A DNA stretch of 64,000 bases, from contig JAYESD010000001.1 of NCBI GenBank assembly GCA_036927565.1, forward strand, positions 35,129,146 to 35,193,145, read 5' to 3'. Shown here one piece after another: positions 57,836 through 64,000 of the stretch. The notes below the pieces were generated by a model. It worked only from the letters and a program-made list of their open reading frames with translations. It was not told the origin of the DNA and ran no database searches. Position numbers and translations under genes: made by a program. Position 1 is the stretch's first letter. Every line of letters begins with the position of its first letter. This stretch comes from Tuctoria greenei. Taxonomy: Eukaryota; Streptophyta; Magnoliopsida; Poales; Poaceae.

Positions 57836-59268
57836 CTACTCTTCATCATCATCGTCGTCGTCTCCACCTTGGTGCCCGCTATCACTCTCCGTGGCCTCCG
57901 GATCATGAGCATTATCATCTTCTTCTTCCTTGGAGGGAGCCGCGGTTGAGGTGCTAACATCAGCAAATTGAGCTAGTTCTTCGGCGGTGAACTCCGGAAA
58001 TGGAGTTAGCTCTCCATCACTCTCTACGGCGGGAGACATGGGGACTTCCAACTTGTCGCACATCGCCTTGAGGTACTTCTCTTGGCAATGCTCGATGCGA
58101 TGCTGCCAAACTTCTGCCTTCCGGCAAGAGGCAAAGATTGCCTTGAAGCATTTGAAGAAGCCGCTGTCGAATTATGATGGAGGAGGAGGTGAAGGTGGTG
58201 ATGGCATGAATGGGGAGTAAGAAGCGGGAGGGTCCGCATTCTTCCTTCGAGGGGCAACAAGCTCCAGAGGAGGGATCTGAGGACGAAGTCTTCGGTGAGT
58301 GATGTCCTTCTTGAAGGTAAGCCCAAACACCTTCTCGATCAGGAACATGATATAAGGAGCATATCCACATGATCTGTTGGGAGTTTGTGAGATTTTGAAT
58401 ATGTCATCAAAGATGTAGTCAACCACGTTGAAGCGAACACCTCCATCAATGAGCACCATCAAGTGCCTCAAATTTCCTTGAATAATGCCCGCATCACAAT
58501 CCTTTTGGGGAAATGGTCTTCCGAAGCACACGGTTGAGGACACTATAAAAGGGCTTGATGTTGCAAATATGCCCCACCTCAAATGGTACATGACTTGGAT
58601 ACATGTATTCCAAGGTGTCTCGATCAACCGGCTTTAGGTTGGAGATGATGATCTCGTTCTCCAGTTGATCTTCCAAGTCAAGAAGTTGAGCAAACTCCCA
58701 ATAAGTGGTGAACTATTGCTCTCCATGGGTCACCCATGTGATCCTCCTATCCCCATCGGTGTGGAAGTAGATTGTGGAGTAGAATTGATGACCTCCACAT
58801 TCCAGTCATATTGGAATGCCATGAATTTCTTTAATCCATGGTGCTATATGGCCTCAATCATACCATTGAAGGCCATGTGATCCTTTTGGGCCATGTAATC
58901 CCAATCAATCCACTGAGCATCTGTCACTGGTGTCTGCTTGGACATGTAGACTGTCCTATAGTAGTCACAGTGAAAGTCAAACCAGAAACAGGGATCCACT
59001 ATGCTCCTCTCCCGTTGATACACATTAATCTTCCTCGCCTTTTCAGCCCCTTTGCCTTTGAAGATATTGGCATCAAAGGCACCTGAACGGTTGGGTTCCT
59101 TGCGGGTGATGACATTCTCAAGGGACCAATGGGTTGAGAGGCTTCCTTCTTAGCTTTGCTTGCAGGCTTCTAGGCAACCAGAATCCTTTTCTTGGGTGCC
59201 TCCTCAATTGGTGCTTTGCCTGTGTCCTTTGACTTTCTATCTTCTTGAGTTCTTGTCTTCTCTCCCAT
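57836..59268 (-). pseudogene. accessory ORF of element F (position of env-like ORF)
   Basis: A decayed gene on the minus strand, from MGEKTRTQEDRKSKD (59268) to an acidic Asp-rich tail (57836). Conserved-looking stretches: FHCDYYRTV and IDWDYMAQKDH (about 58990-58870), MYPSHVPFEVGHICNIKPFYS (about 58610-58550), and YIFDDIFKISQTPNRSCGYAP with IEKVFGLTF (about 58420-58320). A Pro-rich stretch follows. Frameshifts and stops separate them. It lies between pol and the 3' LTR, where SIRE-type copia elements carry an extra, sometimes env-like, ORF. Similar proteins are common in grass genomes as 'retrotransposon protein', but I know no function. No signal peptide or membrane segment is evident. Confidence 0.6.
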
Positions 59269-59461
59269 GGTGACAATTCTCTTCTTCTACGTTGGGGCTG
59301 CCTCGGGCTCCAGTTGAGTTGTGTTCTTCCCTGTGCGTCTTCTTTGCCTTTATGGCCTTTGATTGAGACTCGAGATATGCTATGGCAAGCTCGTGCTCCT
59401 CATGATCCCGACGGTAAAGTGCTTGCCTCCCCGCCTCGGCCTCGGAGTCATAAAGAGGAAC

Positions 59462-61207
59462 TGTAGGATCGAAGAGAACGTGAAAAGCTACCAGAGGGGG
59501 GTGAATGGTAGATTTTAAAACTTTTTCAGCGGAAGCAATGAAAACCCCTCGACAGAAAAATGATCTGTTAAAGAAATCGTGTGTGAAACTAATCTAAATG
59601 TGTTCCACTGTGATAAAAGTCATAGATATCAAATAGAATCAAGTCATGAAGACGACACAACAAGAATCAATCAAATCCATCAAGAGAAACTCAAGTTACG
59701 ATCAAAAGATTGAACAAAGGTCAATCTATTTTACCGAGTGAAAAAACAGATCTGCAATACTGCAAAGAAACTCGTGTAGATCAAACCACAAATCCAATGA
59801 CCGTGAAATTTTCACAAATGATATATAATCAAGTTGTGAAGACAACCGAAAAAGAATCACGTCAATTGGGTATATAAAACTCGAGTTATGATAAAACCAC
59901 CGAATAAAGGTAGTGTTGTGCAGAAAACTCAACGAGGAAAACTTTTCTGAAACAAGTCAGACGAACAAGGCACAAAAGTTCCTTTAAACTACGATCTTTA
60001 TTCAATATAACACAAGTGGAATAGCACAAAAGTCGTACACCATGAGCTCTGGACTCCCTATCTTATATAACCAGCCCTTAGGCCAACCCAAACCTTACTA
60101 GGACTCTAATCCTACTCAGTTCACGAATCGAAACTTTCCATAACTGCTCAAGACTCTTTGATACACAGATAGAAGCAATCTTAAGACTTCCAAACACCTT
60201 AGAAATGTATCCCACATTACTAAAACAACTCAAATTCGTGACCCACACGAAATCCTAACATAACCAGCTCAAACTTTTCCATATTTGAGTCAAACCTAAC
60301 TCAGCCGCAGTCTGAGTCCATAACCTAGTCAGTTGGACCTTTCCGACCAATTGTTTACGTTCACATATCTTCATCATGCCTCGGAACCATGTAGCCACGT
60401 CCATGCACTCCTTGCACCCATGCAAACATCTTCCAACGACGTCCACAATATCTTCATATGCATTGTTCTTGATTCATACATGCTGCGCAACCTCCCGATC
60501 AACCCAACCACAATTCCTCTCAAACTTGGTTGTTGAACCTCATCTTCTCCCTAAGACTAGTTCAATGGATCCTGTCACCAGCCATGTCTTGAACTCAAGC
60601 AACACCTGCACATGAACAAACAACCAATACTTCTAAGCACAAGTCCTCGACTTGACTCTTGTTAGTTCTGAAACTACAACATATTACGTGAGCACCTCAC
60701 ATAAGCATGTTGCAAACCATAGCAAAATGATATCAACCATAACCACAAAAACACACCAAAAACTTAGTAAAATATACTAAGCAACCATACTATAAGTGTA
60801 AAGCAAGTTTGAAACATTGCAAGATAAAACCAGAACAATTGCAATCAAGCTTCAAACCATGGCAAAGCTAACTGGACCTTGAATTAGAGCTTACCAAAAC
60901 TAACAGGATCTAGCGCCGAAACATACCAAAGCTAGCAGGACCAAGCACCGGAGCTAACCAAAGCTAGTCGGACCTAGCGCCGGAGCTTACCAAAGCTAGT
61001 CGGACCTAGAGCTGGAGCTAACCAAAACTAGTCGGACCTAGACAAAGAAGTCGGACCTAGCCAAAGCAAGTCGGACCTTACGTCGGACCTTGCCGAAGCT
61101 ACCTAAAACAAGTCAGACCTATCGTCGGACCTTGCCGAGACGAGTGTTTTGGCAAAATTCAGAACTTTTATCATCATAGCCAATGTATTCAGCACACATA
61201 GGTCTCA
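59462..61207 (-). repeat. 3' LTR of copia element E
   Basis: 1,746 bp, reverse-complement homologue of the D LTR (plus strand TGTAGGATCG ... ATAGGTCTCA), clearly diverged from it. The minisatellite of about 32 bp lies at about 60880-61140 and the TATA box at about 60064-60071. The five bases before it are GGAAC. No gene inside. Confidence 0.88.
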
Positions 61208-62220
61208 CAATCTCCCCCTTCATGAATGCATTGGCAACACCACTTAAAATCCGAACATTTGGCTTATCCACATGAAAAGTTTTGAAAACAAACTTCTCTC
61301 CTTTATACATATTTCTCACCCTTGCATACTTCTCCCCCTGAGAAGAATCGTGCCAAAAACACTTGTGAATATGTGCATGGTGTGATCAATTTATCCCCCT
61401 TTGAAAATGTATTCAGCAAGGTACAAAAGAGAAATTTTAATTGTTATGAGCATATTATAACATTTACATATAAAACAAAGCTCAACCAAGTCATACTATC
61501 AAGTAACTTACACTTATCACATCAATGAAATACATAAAGTAGTGTAAGCCATGCTAGAGATCAAATATAATTTTTACTTTAAGCAAGTCATGATCTCACA
61601 AACTTAACTATTTCAAGACCTGAAAGCATGACACTTGTTGCTACATTTTATTATTTTTCATAGCACAAATTTAGATCATATGATATTTGCATAAGATTAT
61701 ATGCGCATATGCCTTATTCTAACCAACCAAGCCAAGCCTATGTCATTTGATAATCAGAAGCTTAAGGACATAGTTCTAGTCATACACAGCTTCTTCCAAG
61801 TTCATATCCATGTACAATGATAGGCCATCTCAAAAGAAGAAGTGTGATGCATGCACATTCTCTTAATCTTTTCTCAATTTATATTTGTTCATAAAACTCA
61901 ACATGTGAGTTGATTACTTGATAAATTCTTTATGATTAAAAGCACTTGTGATCATGCAACAAGTTCAAAACAGCAATAAAGTTCGATCATGACCAGATTT
62001 AGTGTAAGTAATTATTCCAATTACTAGACATGGCAAAAACTACAAAATGTATAACACGAGTAATGTAGTAAGAACTTTTAGCATGTAAAAGGAATCACAA
62101 AGTCATATATGTATGAAATACTATGCTCATATTACTTTAACTTCGGATTCACATATAGAATTCTCAAGTTTCAAAACTCCCCCTCAATGTAAGCCATGAG
62201 GATGCATAACCCCTATTTCA
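61208..62220. other. non-coding stretch between E pol and its LTR
   Basis: AT-rich, no gene. The main PPT (minus CATGAAGGGGGAGATTG) lies at 61208-61224. Further GGGGGA purine tracts lie at about 61331, 61391 and 62177. Confidence 0.7.
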
Positions 62221-63978
62221 CTATGAATGAAACAAAAAACGAGTGAAATCCAAAGGTTTTGTAAAAATGTCAGCTAATTGTTGTTCGGTATCTACATGGT
62301 GAAGCACAATGTTTTCTTTTTCAACATTATCACAGAGAAAGTGATACCTAATGTCAATGTGCTTAGTTCTAGAATGTTGCACGGAGTTTTTAGCAATGCA
62401 AATGGAACGGTGTTATCACAAAATAGTGGAACACTATCTAGATCAACCTCATAGTCCTTAAGTGTTTGAACAATCCAAAGAATTTGTGAGCAAGCACTAG
62501 CAGCAGCTACATATTCAGATTCAGCTGTGGATTGTGCAACTGAGTTTTGTTTTCTAGAGGACCAAGCAACAAGTGAATTACCAAGAAAATGACGAGCACC
62601 GGAAGTACTTTTCCTATCAATCCTACAACCCCCAAAATCAGCATCCGAAAAAGCTTTCAAAATAACAGTTGAGAAAGAAGAAAGAAAAATGCCAAATTCT
62701 TGAGTTCCATGTAAGTACCTGAGAATCCTTTCAAGAGCTTGACGATGTGAAGCACGTGGGGAGGCTTGAAACCGTGCACAAAGACATACGCTGAATTGTA
62801 TGTCCGGTCTTGATGCCGTGAGGTACAAAAGTGATTTGATCATGCTTCTATATTCTTTTTGATCCACGGGTTCACCATCTTCATCAAGTTCAAGTATTGT
62901 TGTTGTTCCCATTGATGTCTGAAGAGGCTTGCTTTTGTCTACGTTGAAGCGCCTTAGGAGGTCTTTTGTAAACTTCGTTTGATGCACAAAGGTACCCTCC
63001 TTGGTTTGCTTGATTTCTAGCCCCAAAAAGTACGTGAGTTGTCCCATCATACTCATCTCAAATTCTGAACTCATCATAGCTGAAAACTTGGACACAAGAT
63101 CATGAGAAGCACAACCGAAGATAATATCATCCACATACACTGGAACGAATAATGAATCATTGCCATGCTTAAGCACAAAAAGAGTTTTATCAACCTTGCC
63201 CATGGTAAACCCCTTTTCAAGTAAGAATGTTTTTAACCTATCATATCATGCTCTAGGGGATTGTTTGAGACCGTACAAGGCTTTGGACAGTTTGTAAACA
63301 TGATTAGGAAAATCTGGATTTTCAAAACCTGGTGGTTGTTTGACATAAACCTCCTCATCTATGTAGCCATTAAGAAAAGCACTTTTAACATTCATTTTAT
63401 ATAGCTTAAAACCTTTAGATGCAGCAAAAGCTAACAAAATTCTTATGGCTTCTAATCTAGCAACATGAGAAAAAGTTTCATGAAAATCTAGACCTTCAAC
63501 TTGAGCGAAACCTTGAGCAACCAACCTAGCCTTATTCCAAATCACAACCCCATTCTCACTTTGTTTATTATTAAACACCAATTTAGTTCCAATTAAAGTG
63601 TGACCTTGAGGTGGAGGTACAAGTTTCCAAACATTATTTCTTTCAAAATTTTCTAACTCTTCTTGCATGACAATAATCCAAGATTATTAGTGAGTGTGTG
63701 TGATATATCTTTGGTTTCAAAAGAAGCAACAAAAGCGGAATGAGCATGAGAGTTTGGATCGCAAAACGTAGACCATGTGACTCGTCCGTGCAAGCTTCCA
63801 ATAATTTGTTGTGGAGGATGACTTTTGAGAACCCGGAGGGGAGTGGACACTTCACAAGATTCTTATTCTTCATGTTCATCACAAATCGATGAGCTTGTGA
63901 CTTGAGCAGGATCTGGACCAGCAATGGTGGTCGTCGGTGCTGGCTGTAAATCAAAATCAAGAGCTGAAACAATGTCAT
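62221..63978 (-). pseudogene. pol: pol of copia element E: RT and RNase H (continues beyond window)
   Basis: The RT N-terminal half (63668-63246: WKLVPPPQGH, NKARLVAQGFAQVEG, KSAFLNG, QPPGFENP, KALYGLKQSPRA) is followed by a TGA at 63246 replacing a Trp. The next frame (63203-62292) has the intact catalytic VYVDDIIFG box. RNase H follows with SDADFGG, KSTSG, STAESEYVAA and CDN. A frameshift at about 62395 separates the last part (HVDTEQQLADIFTKPLDF, stop at 62221). Upstream, 63850-63653 is the integrase-to-RT linker, shifted in frame. The order and motifs are those of plant Ty1/copia pol, SIRE-like. Confidence 0.9.
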
Positions 63979-64000
63979 TAGCTGCTGAATTTTCGGACAG

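Noticed and set aside
51940..64000. D and E as one copia element with an inverted half
   Set aside because: Their LTRs are clearly diverged and differ in length, so two insertions are simpler; not fully excluded.

Overview
The window is a stack of nested LTR retrotransposons from a plant nuclear genome, most likely a grass. The lineages point that way: ambisense Tat-type Ty3/gypsy, a chromodomain Ty3/gypsy and SIRE-like Ty1/copia. No host gene, rRNA or tRNA gene was found. Almost every reading frame is broken by nonsense codons or frameshifts. The exceptions are two gag-protease frames and two copies of the 5' part of one pol.

Layout. (1) 1-19724: Tat element A, plus strand, 5' LTR outside the window. 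It holds decayed gag-pro-pol (1-5641), a spacer with a hairpin array, an antisense accessory gene (aORF, minus strand, 18348-6917) and a 3' LTR (18887-19724). (2) 8733-16754: a non-autonomous LTR element of about 8 kb inserted in the aORF of A, with 1.6-kb LTRs, PBS, PPT and a near-perfect 5-bp target duplication. (3) 20063-35885: a 2.8-kb chromovirus LTR split by Tat element B (22405-35385). B is complete, minus strand, flanked by GAGGA on both sides, and has the same ambisense layout as A. (4) 35886-40866: a 110-bp chromovirus internal remnant, a second full chromovirus LTR (35996-38838) and the 3' half of chromovirus pol, interrupted by a copia LTR (40867). (5) About 11 kb (30872-41936) is repeated in direct tandem as 41935-53009. 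(6) From 51940: copia element D, plus strand, with LTR, PBS and decayed gag. Then come element F, minus strand, with an LTR and a decayed accessory gene, and element E, minus strand, with an LTR, RNase H and reverse transcriptase, running out of the window.

Inferred order of events: the chromovirus inserted first. B went into its LTR and D into its pol. The non-autonomous element went into A. F and E lie in or beside D. The 11-kb tandem duplication came last, because both copies carry the same nested insertions.

The strongest unusual signal is the A/B Tat family. Gag-pol and a spliced accessory gene run towards each other on opposite strands. Between them lies an array of short hairpins whose stems show compensatory base changes. 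Other points: a UAG at the same place between protease and reverse transcriptase in both elements, G-box repeats of about 56 bp period in U3, a palindromic GGACTAGTCC-type motif shared by unrelated elements, and a duplication breakpoint inside a quasi-palindrome.
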